From assembly GCF_001654495.1 (NCBI RefSeq), contig NZ_CP015849.1, forward strand, positions 2,060,501 to 2,124,500: DNA of 64,000 nucleotides, written 5' to 3'. Position 1 is the first letter of the stretch. Every line of letters begins with the position of its first letter. The DNA is from Streptomyces sp. SAT1. Lineage in GTDB: Bacteria > Actinomycetota > Actinomycetes > Streptomycetales > Streptomycetaceae. This document shows positions 25,365 to 35,772 of this stretch, in pieces. Position numbers and translations under genes: made by a program. Under the pieces are notes generated by a model. It was not told the DNA's origin. It was given only the letters and a program-made list of their open reading frames with translations, and ran no database searches.

Positions 25365-26858
25365 TCAGCGCCCGCAGCGGCCGGGGCGGGCGTAGCGCAG
25401 GACCTGCGCGCCGTGCACGTGGACGCGTGCGCAGACCTCGAACTGCCGGTGCAGCACGTCCCGTTTGACGGCCTCCTGGGGGTACGGGTCCAGGGGCTGC
25501 CCCGGCGGGTCGGCGAGGGCGACGATCCGGTCGGCCGCGAGGATGCGCCGCCGGATCTCCGCGGCGGGCAGCTCGGTGCCCTGGAGGGTGGCCGAGGCCG
25601 CCGGCGAGCCGGACAGGGCCAGATCGTCCAGGCGGGCGTAGAGCGCGGGACGGGACAGCAGCCACTCGCGGCGCCGGGCGGGCAGGAACAGCACACCGTC
25701 CCCGGGCCGGGCCAGCCGCCGCACCTCCCGGGAGACGGCGACCACGTCGTCCTTGCGGCTCTGCGGTGAGCGCACCGCCAGCGACCACGGCAGCAGCACG
25801 GCCACCGCCGCCACGGCCGCCAGGCACGCCACCGGCACCCGGACCGCCCGGCGCCACCGGGCGCGCCCGGCGACCGCGCGGTCCAGGGCGGCGCCCGCGA
25901 GCAGCGCGGCACCCGTCATCCCGTAGATCACGTACCGGTCCACGTACCAGGGCTTCACCAGCGACACCGTCATCAGCAGCCCGGCGGGCAGGACGGCCAG
26001 CCCCAGCCCGAGCCGGACGAGCGTCACCCGGCCGCGCGCCTCACCACCCCTCCCGGGCTCGCCGGTCCCGTCCCGCGACAGCCACCGCGCCAGCAGCGCG
26101 CACACCGCCGCGACGGCCGCGTACTGGAACCACATGGCGACGCTCGGGCGGCCCAGCCAGCCCAGTTGACGGTCGGCCTGACGGGCGCTCAGCACGGCCA
26201 GCGGCAGCAGGGCGGCGAGGACGGCGGCCGAGGCGAGCGCCCAGCGGCGCCAGGTGCGGCGCGGCGCGCCGAGCCGCCACAGGGTCAGGGCGTGTGCGGT
26301 GAGCGCCAGGGCGGCGAACTCGTGCAGCCAGCAGGCCACGGCCAGGAGCACCGCGTACCCGGCCCACCAGCGGCGGCCCGGCGCGTCCAGGGCGCGCAGG
26401 AAGAAGTACGTGGCCCAGGTGACCGCCGCCGTGACCAGCGCGTACGAGCGGCCCTCCTGCGCGTACTGCTGGGTCACCGGCAGCACGGCGAAGACCGTAC
26501 CGGCCAGCACGCCCGCGCGGCGGCCCGCGAGCCGGGCGCCCGTCACCCCGACGCCCGCCGCCGCCAGCGCCGTCGCCAGGACCGAGGGCAGGCGCAGCGC
26601 GAGCAGGCCGCCGTCCCACAGCGCGAACACGGCGTGCATGAGCAGGTAGTAGAGGCCGTGCACGGCGTCGATGTGGCCCAGCAGCCGTCCGAGGTCCCCC
26701 AGGGACCGGTGGGCCACCTGGTGGGTGACGGACTCGTCCCGCCACATGCTGTCCCGCCGCCCGATCCCCCACAGACCGAGGGCGAGCGCCAGGGCGGCGG
26801 GCGCGACGGTGGGCAGAGCGGCCCGCACCGTCGTGCGTGGCGAGGCCGTACGCGTCAT
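25365..26858 (-). CDS. Membrane glycosyltransferase, GT39/ArnT-like
   Basis: 497 residues with about ten membrane segments. The first loop contains the acidic motif SMWRDESVTHQVAHRSLGD, where the Asp-Glu pair is the usual catalytic feature of GT-C enzymes using polyprenyl-phosphate sugars. A cytosolic or extracellular C-terminal domain of about 120 residues follows. The ATG at 26858 is one base past the stop of the GT87-PAP2 gene, so both are made from one message. Likely role: transfer of a sugar, perhaps mannose, from a lipid carrier to an envelope glycan. The substrate is not evident. Confidence 0.82.
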   Translation of the reverse strand: MTRTASPRTTVRAALPTVAPAALALALGLWGIGRRDSMWRDESVTHQVAHRSLGDLGRLLGHIDAVHGLYYLLMHAVFALWDGGLLALRLPSVLATALAAAGVGVTGARLAGRRAGVLAGTVFAVLPVTQQYAQEGRSYALVTAAVTWATYFFLRALDAPGRRWWAGYAVLLAVACWLHEFAALALTAHALTLWRLGAPRRTWRRWALASAAVLAALLPLAVLSARQADRQLGWLGRPSVAMWFQYAAVAAVCALLARWLSRDGTGEPGRGGEARGRVTLVRLGLGLAVLPAGLLMTVSLVKPWYVDRYVIYGMTGAALLAGAALDRAVAGRARWRRAVRVPVACLAAVAAVAVLLPWSLAVRSPQSRKDDVVAVSREVRRLARPGDGVLFLPARRREWLLSRPALYARLDDLALSGSPAASATLQGTELPAAEIRRRILAADRIVALADPPGQPLDPYPQEAVKRDVLHRQFEVCARVHVHGAQVLRYARPGRCGR

Positions 26859-26859
26859 C

Positions 26860-29085
26860 TCAGCGCGCCGCCGATGCGGGTCTGGGGTCACCCGGGTCGG
26901 TGTCGGTGTCGGTGTCGGCATCGGTGCCCGTGGCCTGGGACGGGATGGTGGCCGAGCCCGCACCGACGGACGGGGCCGCACCGGCGACCGGAACCGGACC
27001 GGTACCCGAGCCCGCACCGGCGGACGGGACCGCCCCCGTGGTCGAGGCCGCGCCGGAGACCGGGGCCGGGGTGGCCTTCCGGAGTTCCGGCGGGCGGGTC
27101 GCGGTCGTCCGCGCGCGGGGGCCCGACAGCAGGTAGGTCACCGTGAAGCCCGTGGCGACCACGGTGGCGCCGCCGACCGCGTCCAGTACCCAGTGGTTGG
27201 CGGTGCCGATGATCGCGGAGACGGTGAACAGGGGGTGCAGCAGGCCGAGGGCCTTCATCCACCAGCGCGGCGCCACCACGGCGATCACCACACCGCACCA
27301 CAGCGCCCAGCCGAAGTGCAGGGACGGCATCGCCGCGTACGGGTTGGTGAGCGCGGTCAGGGCGCCGTACTCCGGTTTGGAGAAGTCCTGCACGCCGTGC
27401 ACGGTGTCGATGAAGCCGAAGCCCGGCATGAGCCGGGGCGGGGCCAGCGGGTAGAGCCAGAAGCCGACCAGGGCGAGCAGCGTGGCCACGCCCAGGGCGG
27501 TGCGCGCCCACCGGTAGTCGGCCGGGCGCCGCAGGTAGAGCACGCCGAGGACGGTCAGCGGCAGGACGAAGTGGAACGTCTCGTAGTAGTAGCTGAGGAA
27601 GTGGTCGAGCCGGGGCAGCCGGACCATGGCGTGGTTGGCCCAGTGCTCTATGTCGAGGTGCAGGAAGTGCTCCAGGGAGTGCACCTGGCGGCCGTGGTGC
27701 TCGGCGGTGGCGCGGTCCCCGCGCGCGACCACCCGGACCTGGGAGTAGGCGGCGTAGGTGACGCGGATCAGGAGCAGTTCGAGCAGGAGGTTCGGGCGGG
27801 TGAGCACCCGGCGCAGGAACGGGACGAGCGGGACGTGCCGGAGGCGGGCGGGCACCGGGTCCGCGTAGCGGGTGGCGACCGGGGTGCGGTAGTGCTCGTC
27901 GGCACGGGACAGGAACGGCACGGCGGTGGCCGCCGCCAGGGCCGCCAGCAGGACGAGGTTGTCGCGCAGCGGGTTCAGGACCGCCATCTGGGGCAGCATC
28001 GCCCGCGCGGGCAGCGTCAGCACCAGCACCACGGCGACCGGCCACACGTACCGGTCGGAGGCGCGCCGTCCGGCCCGGCCCGCGACCGAGAGCAGCACCC
28101 ACAGGAGCTGGTGCTGCCAGGCGGTGGGCGAAACGGCGATCACGGCGCAGCCGGTGACGGCGACCGCCAGCAGGAGCTGTCCGTCATGGGCGTAGCGGAC
28201 CGCGCGGCGCAGGGCGAGGACGGCGACGGCGGCGGCCAGGGCCAGGAACAGCGCGATCTCCAGCGGGCCGGTCAGCCCGAAGCGCAGCAGGGCGCCGTGC
28301 AGGGACTGGTTGGCGCGGGCGTCGGCCGGACCGCCGAGGCCGGTGCCCGCGCAGTGGCGGATCCAGTACACGGCGGAGTCGTGCGGCATGGCCGCCCAGG
28401 CGAGGGCGGTGCCCGTGGCGAAGGTGGCGCCGGCCGCGGCGGCGGCCCGTCTGCGCCCGGTGCACCACAGCAGGGGCGCGAACAGCAGCGTGGTCGGCTG
28501 GAGCGCGGCGGCGAGCCCGACGAGGAGGCCGCCGGTGCGTTCGCCGCGCACGGCGAACAGGCCGAGCAGCACCAGCAGCACCGGCAGGACACCGGTCTGG
28601 CCGAGCCAGAACGCGTTGCGCACCGGCAGGGACAGCATGAGCAGGCTGATCGCGACGGGCGCGGCCAGCAGCGCGGTGCGGCGCCCGGCCGGCTGGGGCA
28701 GCGCGCGGGCGGCGACCAGGCCGAGGGCGACGACCAGCAGCAGCGTGCCGAAGATCCAGCTCCAGCCGAGGGCCCGCTCGGCGGCGTTGGTCAGCGGTTT
28801 GAGGACGAGGCCGCTGAAGGGGGTGCCGGTGAAGCTGGCCGTCTCGTACAGGGAGCCCTTGACGTGCAGGACGCCGTGCGGTCCCACCCAGGTCTCCAGG
28901 TCCGTCAGCCGGTCCCCGCGCGGGGTGGCGAGGACGACGGCCACCTGCCGTATCGCGAGGAGCCCGGCGATCAGCCACAGGCCCAGCCGGGCCGCTCTCA
29001 GGCGTCCTCCGGCGGGTGCCGCGGCCGCCGCCGCACCGCCCCCGAAGGCCGCCACCGGTCCGCCGCTGTGCTTCGCATCCGCCAC
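26860..29085 (-). CDS. Bifunctional GT87 glycosyltransferase / PAP2 phosphatase-like membrane protein
   Basis: 741 residues. Residues about 30-400 form a GT87-type multispan domain (SLYETASFTGTPFSGLVLKP, PVRNAFWLGQTGVLPVLLVL, AALQPTTLLFAPLLWC). Residues about 430-680 form a PAP2/inositol-phosphotransferase-like domain with NPYAAMPSLHFGWALWCG and GTANHWVLDAVGG, carrying the His-Asp pair of the phosphatase site. A disordered Pro/Ala/Thr/Asp tail ends in DTDTDTDP repeats encoded by imperfect ACC/GAC repeats. The GTG at 29085 fixes the start. Such fusions may both transfer a sugar and dephosphorylate or exchange its polyprenyl or inositol phosphate carrier. It is translationally linked to the GT39-like gene. 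Confidence 0.85.
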   Translation of the reverse strand: MADAKHSGGPVAAFGGGAAAAAAPAGGRLRAARLGLWLIAGLLAIRQVAVVLATPRGDRLTDLETWVGPHGVLHVKGSLYETASFTGTPFSGLVLKPLTNAAERALGWSWIFGTLLLVVALGLVAARALPQPAGRRTALLAAPVAISLLMLSLPVRNAFWLGQTGVLPVLLVLLGLFAVRGERTGGLLVGLAAALQPTTLLFAPLLWCTGRRRAAAAAGATFATGTALAWAAMPHDSAVYWIRHCAGTGLGGPADARANQSLHGALLRFGLTGPLEIALFLALAAAVAVLALRRAVRYAHDGQLLLAVAVTGCAVIAVSPTAWQHQLLWVLLSVAGRAGRRASDRYVWPVAVVLVLTLPARAMLPQMAVLNPLRDNLVLLAALAAATAVPFLSRADEHYRTPVATRYADPVPARLRHVPLVPFLRRVLTRPNLLLELLLIRVTYAAYSQVRVVARGDRATAEHHGRQVHSLEHFLHLDIEHWANHAMVRLPRLDHFLSYYYETFHFVLPLTVLGVLYLRRPADYRWARTALGVATLLALVGFWLYPLAPPRLMPGFGFIDTVHGVQDFSKPEYGALTALTNPYAAMPSLHFGWALWCGVVIAVVAPRWWMKALGLLHPLFTVSAIIGTANHWVLDAVGGATVVATGFTVTYLLSGPRARTTATRPPELRKATPAPVSGAASTTGAVPSAGAGSGTGPVPVAGAAPSVGAGSATIPSQATGTDADTDTDTDPGDPRPASAAR

Positions 29086-29639
29086 GCCTCGTCGGCCTCC
29101 CGCCCCACTCGTCCCGCGCGCTCGCGAATCCGCGTGCCGCGTCCCGTGCGCCGGGACGTCTGCCTGTCCCGGTACGAACCCTTACGAACCCTATGAGGCG
29201 CGCGGCACCGCCACGGAAGCCCCCCGTGAGGCGCCGGCCCCTCCCCGGAAGACGCCCCCGGGCCGGGTTCCACCTGTCTCCCGGTCCCTCGTACCCGGTC
29301 GTGGGGCGCGACAAGGATCACAACGCGGAACCGTGCCGGACGCCCCGAAGCGGGCATACGTCCCTGCGTATCGCCCATTTGAGTGCTCTGTGCATCGACC
29401 TGCTTACACCACGCAAGGGGAGCAAGCGGTCGTATGGTCGATTTCTGGCCCACCGCGAACGTCGCTTTCCAGCCATGTCACGCGGGGGCCGCTTTCGGTC
29501 CGTACCCCGTGCGGACCGGTGCCGGACCGCCGCGCGCGGACCGGTGCCGGACCGCCCCGTGCGGACCGGCCGGACCCGGCGACAGCGCCGCCGCGCGGGT
29601 CGCGTCCCTGCCCCCGTCGAAAGGTAGGCGAGCGAAGCC
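29086..29639. other. Long divergent intergenic region with short direct repeats
   Basis: 554 bases between the divergent GT87-PAP2 and MFS genes. A patch of G+C-rich direct repeats lies at about 29510-29578, where GCGGACCGG-type units recur four times. An A+T-richer stretch around 29360-29445 is a likely promoter area. No ORF with a ribosome site was found. Confidence 0.5.
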
Positions 29640-31007
29640 TTGTCGGCTGCCACCGTCACCGCACCCCGCCCTGTCACTCTCACCAAGAACCGCTCCGACG
29701 CCACGGTCACCGACCCGGCGCTCGTGCGGCGGGCCGTGAAGGCCGCCGCGCTGGGCAACGCGATGGAATGGTTCGACTTCGGTGTCTACAGCTACATCGC
29801 GGTGACCCTGGGCAAGGTCTTCTTCCCCTCCGGCAACCCCACGGCCCAGCTGCTCTCCACCTTCGGCGCCTTCGCCGCGGCCTTCCTGGTGCGCCCGCTG
29901 GGCGGCATGGTCTTCGGCCCGCTCGGCGACCGCGTCGGGCGGCAGAAGGTGCTGGCCGTCACCATGATCATGATGGCCGCGGGCACCTTCACCATCGGCC
30001 TGATCCCGTCGTACGCCACGATCGGCGTGGGCGCCCCGATCCTGCTGCTGGCCGCCCGCCTGGTGCAGGGCTTCTCCACCGGCGGCGAGTACGCGGGCGC
30101 GTCCACCTTCATCGCCGAGTACGCCCCCGACCGGCGCCGCGGGTTCCTCGGGAGCTGGCTGGAGTTCGGCACGCTCGCCGGGTACATCGGCGGCGCGGGC
30201 CTGGTCACGCTGATGACGGCGCTGCTGTCCTCGGAGGACCTGGTCTCCTGGGGCTGGCGGATCCCGTTCCTGATCGCGGGCCCGATGGGCATCATCGGCC
30301 TGTATCTGCGGATGCGTCTGGAGGAGACCCCGGTGTTCGCCGCCGAGGTCGAGAAGTCCGAATCCAGCCGTCCGAAGGTGCCGCTGCGCGAGATGGTCGC
30401 GGGCCAGTGGAAGGCGCTGCTGCTCTGCATGGGCCTGGTGCTGGTCTTCAACGTCACCGACTACATGCTGCTGTCGTACATGCCCAGCTATCTGACCAGT
30501 GAGCTGAAGTACGACGAGACGCACGGGCTGCTGGTCGTGCTGGCCGTGATGGCGCTGATGATGATCGTCCAGCCGTTCGCCGGGGCGCTCACCGACCGGA
30601 TCGGCCGCCGTCCGGTGATCGCGGCGGGCTGCGCGGGCTTCCTGCTGCTGTCCGTCCCCGCGCTGCTGCTGATCCGCCAGGGCAGCCTGCTCGCCATCGG
30701 CCTGGGCATGGGCGCGCTCGGTCTGCTCCTGGTCTGCTTCACCTCGGCGATGCCGTCCGCGCTGCCCGCCCTCTTCCCGACCCGGGTGCGCTACGGCTCC
30801 CTGTCGATCGGCTTCAACATCTCCGTGTCGCTGTTCGGCGGCACCACCCCGCTGGTGGTCACGGCCCTGATCGGCGCGACCGGCAACATGATGATGCCCG
30901 CCTACTACATGATGGCGGCGTCGCTGATCGGCGGTGTGGCCGTGTGGTTCATGGCGGAGTCCGCCGGGCGCCCGCTGCCGGGTTCGCCGCCCTCCGTGGA
31001 GTCGTGA
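29640..31007 (+). CDS. MFS transporter, ProP/metabolite:H+ symporter family
   Basis: 455 residues, twelve membrane segments. The signature GNAMEWFDFGVYSYIAVTLG begins the first helix, then GDRVGRQKVLAVTMIMMA and RLVQGFSTGGEYAGASTFIA, all characteristic of the ProP/ShiA-type metabolite:H+ symporters. The second half has GALTDRIGRRPVIAAG. TTG at 29640 is the best start (AAAGGTAGG about 10 bases upstream). Typical substrates are osmoprotectants such as proline/betaine, or dicarboxylates; this one is not resolved. It stands alone with a repeat-rich leader. Confidence 0.88.
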   Translation: MSAATVTAPRPVTLTKNRSDATVTDPALVRRAVKAAALGNAMEWFDFGVYSYIAVTLGKVFFPSGNPTAQLLSTFGAFAAAFLVRPLGGMVFGPLGDRVGRQKVLAVTMIMMAAGTFTIGLIPSYATIGVGAPILLLAARLVQGFSTGGEYAGASTFIAEYAPDRRRGFLGSWLEFGTLAGYIGGAGLVTLMTALLSSEDLVSWGWRIPFLIAGPMGIIGLYLRMRLEETPVFAAEVEKSESSRPKVPLREMVAGQWKALLLCMGLVLVFNVTDYMLLSYMPSYLTSELKYDETHGLLVVLAVMALMMIVQPFAGALTDRIGRRPVIAAGCAGFLLLSVPALLLIRQGSLLAIGLGMGALGLLLVCFTSAMPSALPALFPTRVRYGSLSIGFNISVSLFGGTTPLVVTALIGATGNMMMPAYYMMAASLIGGVAVWFMAESAGRPLPGSPPSVES

Positions 31008-31067
31008 GCGCCGGGGCCGCAATTCGCTGACACTGTTCGTGCCGCCGGGCTATATTCGTTAGCGCAG

Positions 31068-31088
31068 CTAGTTAGCGGATCTAACTAG
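31068..31088. promoter_or_regulatory. Palindrome in the methyltransferase promoter
   Basis: A perfect 8-bp inverted repeat with a 5-base spacer (CTAGTTAG-cggat-CTAACTAG) lies 20 bases before the O-methyltransferase ATG, with a related half-site (TTCGTTAGCG) just upstream. The A+T-rich symmetry resembles MarR-type operators; no regulator gene is adjacent. Confidence 0.65.
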
Positions 31089-31108
31089 GCACACGAAAGG
31101 CATGGTGC

Positions 31109-31783
31109 ATGAGCGACTCGCAGCTCTGGGACGACGTGGACGCCTACTTCTCCGGCCTGCTCTCCCCGGAGGACGAATCCCTCCGGGCCGCGCAGCGGGA
31201 CAGCGACACCGAGGGCCTGCCGCAGATCAACGTCACTGCGAGCCAGGGCAAACTGCTGCACCTCCTGGCCCGCCTCCAGGGCGCCCGCAACGTCCTGGAG
31301 ATCGGCACGCTGGGCGGCTACAGCACCATCTGGCTGGCCCGCGCGCTGCCGGAGGACGGCCGCCTGGTCACGCTGGAGTACGACGCCCACCACGCCGACG
31401 TGGCCCGCCGCAACCTCGCGCACGCCGGGCTCGACCGGATCACCGAGGTGCGGGTGGGTCCCGCCCTGGAGTCGCTGCCCAAGCTCGCCGACGAGAACCC
31501 GGCCCCCTTCGACCTGGTCTTCATCGACGCCGACAAGGTCAACAACCCGCGCTATGTGGAGTGGGCGCTGCGGCTGACCCGCACCGGCAGCCTGATCATC
31601 CTGGACAACGTGGTGCGCGGGGGCGCCGTGACCGACCCGGACAGCACCGACCCGAGCGTGCGCGGCACCCGCGGCGCGCTGGAACTCGTCGCCGAGCACC
31701 CCCGCCTGGACGGCACCGCCATCCAGACGGTGGGCAGCAAGGGCTACGACGGCTTCGCGCTGGCCCTCGTGCTCGACGACTGA
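31109..31783 (+). CDS. SAM-dependent O-methyltransferase (class I, catechol-OMT-like)
   Basis: 224 residues. SAM-binding motif NVLEIGTLGGYSTIWLARAL, acidic SAM-contact VTLEYDAHH, and the metal-site stretch LVFIDADKVNNPRYVEWAL followed by ILDNVVRGG are those of cation-dependent O-methyltransferases (YrrM/COMT-like). Length is normal. It should methylate a hydroxyl of a small aromatic or polyketide-like acceptor, or a nucleoside. The ATG at 31109 has GAAAGG upstream. A perfect palindrome between promoter and start suggests specific repression. Confidence 0.92.
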   Translation: MSDSQLWDDVDAYFSGLLSPEDESLRAAQRDSDTEGLPQINVTASQGKLLHLLARLQGARNVLEIGTLGGYSTIWLARALPEDGRLVTLEYDAHHADVARRNLAHAGLDRITEVRVGPALESLPKLADENPAPFDLVFIDADKVNNPRYVEWALRLTRTGSLIILDNVVRGGAVTDPDSTDPSVRGTRGALELVAEHPRLDGTAIQTVGSKGYDGFALALVLDD

Positions 31784-31825
31784 GCCCCCGTCGCCCGCCC
31801 GCCCGTCCGTCCGGGCCGCGCGCGG

Positions 31826-31892
31826 CCCGCTCACACCTCGTGCCCGCTCACACCTCGTGCCCGCTCACACCTCGTGCCGCTCACACCTCGTG
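31826..31892. repeat. Four-fold 17-bp tandem repeat across the FHA gene's stop codon
   Basis: CCCGCTCACACCTCGTG occurs at 31826-31842, 31843-31859 and 31860-31876; a fourth copy lacking one C occupies 31877-31892. The fourth copy contains the last codons and stop of the FHA-domain gene, so three extra copies of its 3' end follow the gene. It probably arose by slippage. Confidence 0.95.
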
Positions 31893-32312
31893 GTAGAAGC
31901 CGACACTGAGGCTGCGCGGGCTGGTGCGGTCCCGGACGACTATCTCGCCCGAGCCGCCCCGGGGCAGTTCGGCGGTGGCGCCGTATCCGAGCGGGCCGCC
32001 GCCCTGCGCGCCGAGCTGTGCCCTGCCCGGCGCGCCGCCCTGCGCGCCGAAGGTCAGCCGGACCTCGGCGGACGGTTCCGGCTGCGAGCCGCGCAGCCAG
32101 GTGACCCGCCAGGCGCCCCCGGCTCCGCAGCGGAACTCCAGGTGGACGCGGGAGACGAACAGCCAGTCCTCGGGTGTCGCCAGCCGGCACACGGCCCGGT
32201 CCCGGCCCACCCGCAGCACGGCACCCGGCTCGCTGGGCGCTTCGGCCATCAGCATGCCCGCGGTGCTGCCCGCGTCCGTCCCGGCGACCGCGGCCATGGT
32301 GAGTTCGAGCAC
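31881..32312 (-). CDS. FHA-domain protein
   Basis: 143 residues. The phosphothreonine-binding FHA core is present: LRVGRDRAVCRLATPEDWLF followed by VSRVHLEFRC, containing the Gly-Arg and Ser-Arg-x-His hallmarks. A Gly/Gln-rich linker and a C-terminal strand-rich segment (SGEIVVRDRTSPRSLSVGFY) follow. GTG 32312 is chosen for GAGGAG 7 bases upstream. It presumably binds phosphorylated partners of Ser/Thr kinases; no kinase is nearby. Its 3' end is the unit repeated four times in tandem just beyond the stop. Confidence 0.82.
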   Translation of the reverse strand: MLELTMAAVAGTDAGSTAGMLMAEAPSEPGAVLRVGRDRAVCRLATPEDWLFVSRVHLEFRCGAGGAWRVTWLRGSQPEPSAEVRLTFGAQGGAPGRAQLGAQGGGPLGYGATAELPRGGSGEIVVRDRTSPRSLSVGFYHEV

Positions 32313-32459
32313 GTGCGCTCCTCGTGGTTCGGGGCGCCCCGGGCCGCAGTCTGCGCGTGGCCGGCCGTGCGCGCCAACACCGGTCGCGGAGCGCCCGGTT
32401 GACGCACCGCGGCGGAATGATAAATCGCCTGGGCGGGGCATGTCCGGCACAATGAGCCC

Positions 32460-32894
32460 ATGACCGAGCGAAAGCCACCGGGTGTGCCGTTCGAGTCCTG
32501 GGTCGAGAAGGAGATCCGCGACGCGCAGGCGCGCGGCGCCTTCGACCGGCTCCCCGGCGCGGGCAAGCCCCTCCCGGACGACACCACGTACGACGAACTG
32601 TGGTGGGTCAAGCGCAAGCTCGCCCGCGAGGGCCTGTCCGTCCTCCCGCCGACCCTCGCCCTGCGCAAGGAGGCCGAGGACGCCCTTGCGGCGGCCCACG
32701 CGGCCCCCTCGGAGAGCGCCGTCCGCCGGATCGTCGCGGACATCAACACCAAGATCCTCGACATGATGGTGAAGCCGCCACCCGGTCCGCCGCTGGGCCT
32801 GCGGCGGTTCGACGTGGAGGAGGTCGTGGCCGAGTGGCGCGCACGGCGGGGAGGGCGGGAAGCACGGGCGGCGGGCGACGGCTCGTCCGGCTGA
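32460..32894 (+). CDS. DUF1992 (DnaJ-C28-like conserved domain) protein
   Basis: 144 residues. The DUF1992 signature is clear: FESWVEKEIRDAQARGAFDR, LPGAGKPL and YDELWWVKRKLAREGLSVLP. These small, soluble, helical proteins are widespread in bacteria with no agreed function; the domain is also found in eukaryotic DNAJC28. The ATG at 32460 fits the family N-terminus exactly. The C-terminus is a disordered Arg/Gly tail. It diverges from the FHA gene with 147 bases between. Confidence 0.92.
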   Translation: MTERKPPGVPFESWVEKEIRDAQARGAFDRLPGAGKPLPDDTTYDELWWVKRKLAREGLSVLPPTLALRKEAEDALAAAHAAPSESAVRRIVADINTKILDMMVKPPPGPPLGLRRFDVEEVVAEWRARRGGREARAAGDGSSG

Positions 32895-32949
32895 CGGGCG
32901 GGTGATATCCGGTTGCGGACGCGTGTGGCCCGCCGGTGAGAATGTGCGC

Positions 32950-33468
32950 ATGCCGCTGCCGCCGTCGACCACCGCCGTGTCCTGGAGCGTGAGCCCGGAG
33001 CCGTACGACTCGCCGGTCGCCGCCGCTCTGTGGCGGGCGTACTACACCGAGGTCAGCGACCGCTGGTATCTGCTGCACGAGGGGCGCCGCACCGGTCCGG
33101 ACGAGCTGGAGCGGGAGATCGCCGCCGTCACCGGAGCGGAACTGGCGCCGCCCACCGGGCAGTTGCTGCTCGGGCGCTACGAGGGGCGACCGGCGGGAAC
33201 GGCGGGGGTCCGGCTGCTGGACTCCGGCACCGCCGAGCTGACCCGGGTGTTCCTGTACGAGCAGGCGCGCGGCCGGGGCGGCGCAGCGCTCCTGGTCACC
33301 GCCGCCGAGGAGGCGGCCCGCGCCCTCGGCGCCCGGCGCATGGTCCTGGACACCCGGCACGACCTCGTCGAGGCCCGCGCCCTGTACGCCCGCCTCGGCT
33401 ACACCGAGACCGGACCCCACAACGACTCCCTCTACGCCGAGCACTGGTTCGCCAAGGCCCTGCGCTGA
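32950..33468 (+). CDS. GNAT-family N-acetyltransferase
   Basis: 172 residues. GNAT motif A is ELTRVFLYEQARGRGGAALL, with the RGRGG acetyl-CoA loop. Motif B is ARALYARLGYTETGPHNDSL. ATG at 32950 is preferred; no ribosome site is visible, and the start is close to a promoter-like AT patch, so the message may be leaderless. The substrate is unknown: it could be an amine, a protein N-terminus or an antibiotic. It lies between DUF1992 and a convergent transporter gene. Confidence 0.88.
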   Translation: MPLPPSTTAVSWSVSPEPYDSPVAAALWRAYYTEVSDRWYLLHEGRRTGPDELEREIAAVTGAELAPPTGQLLLGRYEGRPAGTAGVRLLDSGTAELTRVFLYEQARGRGGAALLVTAAEEAARALGARRMVLDTRHDLVEARALYARLGYTETGPHNDSLYAEHWFAKALR

Positions 33469-33521
33469 GGCGCCCGCGTCTCCGCCATCGCGTCGCGGCA
33501 CGGTGCGTCGCGGCACGGCGG

Positions 33522-35645
<2,124 letters not shown>

Positions 35646-35772
35646 TCATCAATGTGTCCGGTTATGGCCTGTCGAGTCCCCCTTCGGGCGCCGCCATTCC
35701 GGGGGCTTCGGGGAGAAGGTGTGGAGGGGATCTGCATAATCCTTGGAGTTCGGACTGGGAGGGGACCGGCGC

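Noticed and set aside
26671..29196. 841-codon plus-strand open frame opposite the GT genes
   Set aside because: It is antisense to two clearly conserved genes, and its Gln/Arg/Gly-rich translation is typical of shadow frames.
31826..31892. CRISPR array
   Set aside because: The units are contiguous 17-bp tandem copies with no spacers, and no cas genes are near.
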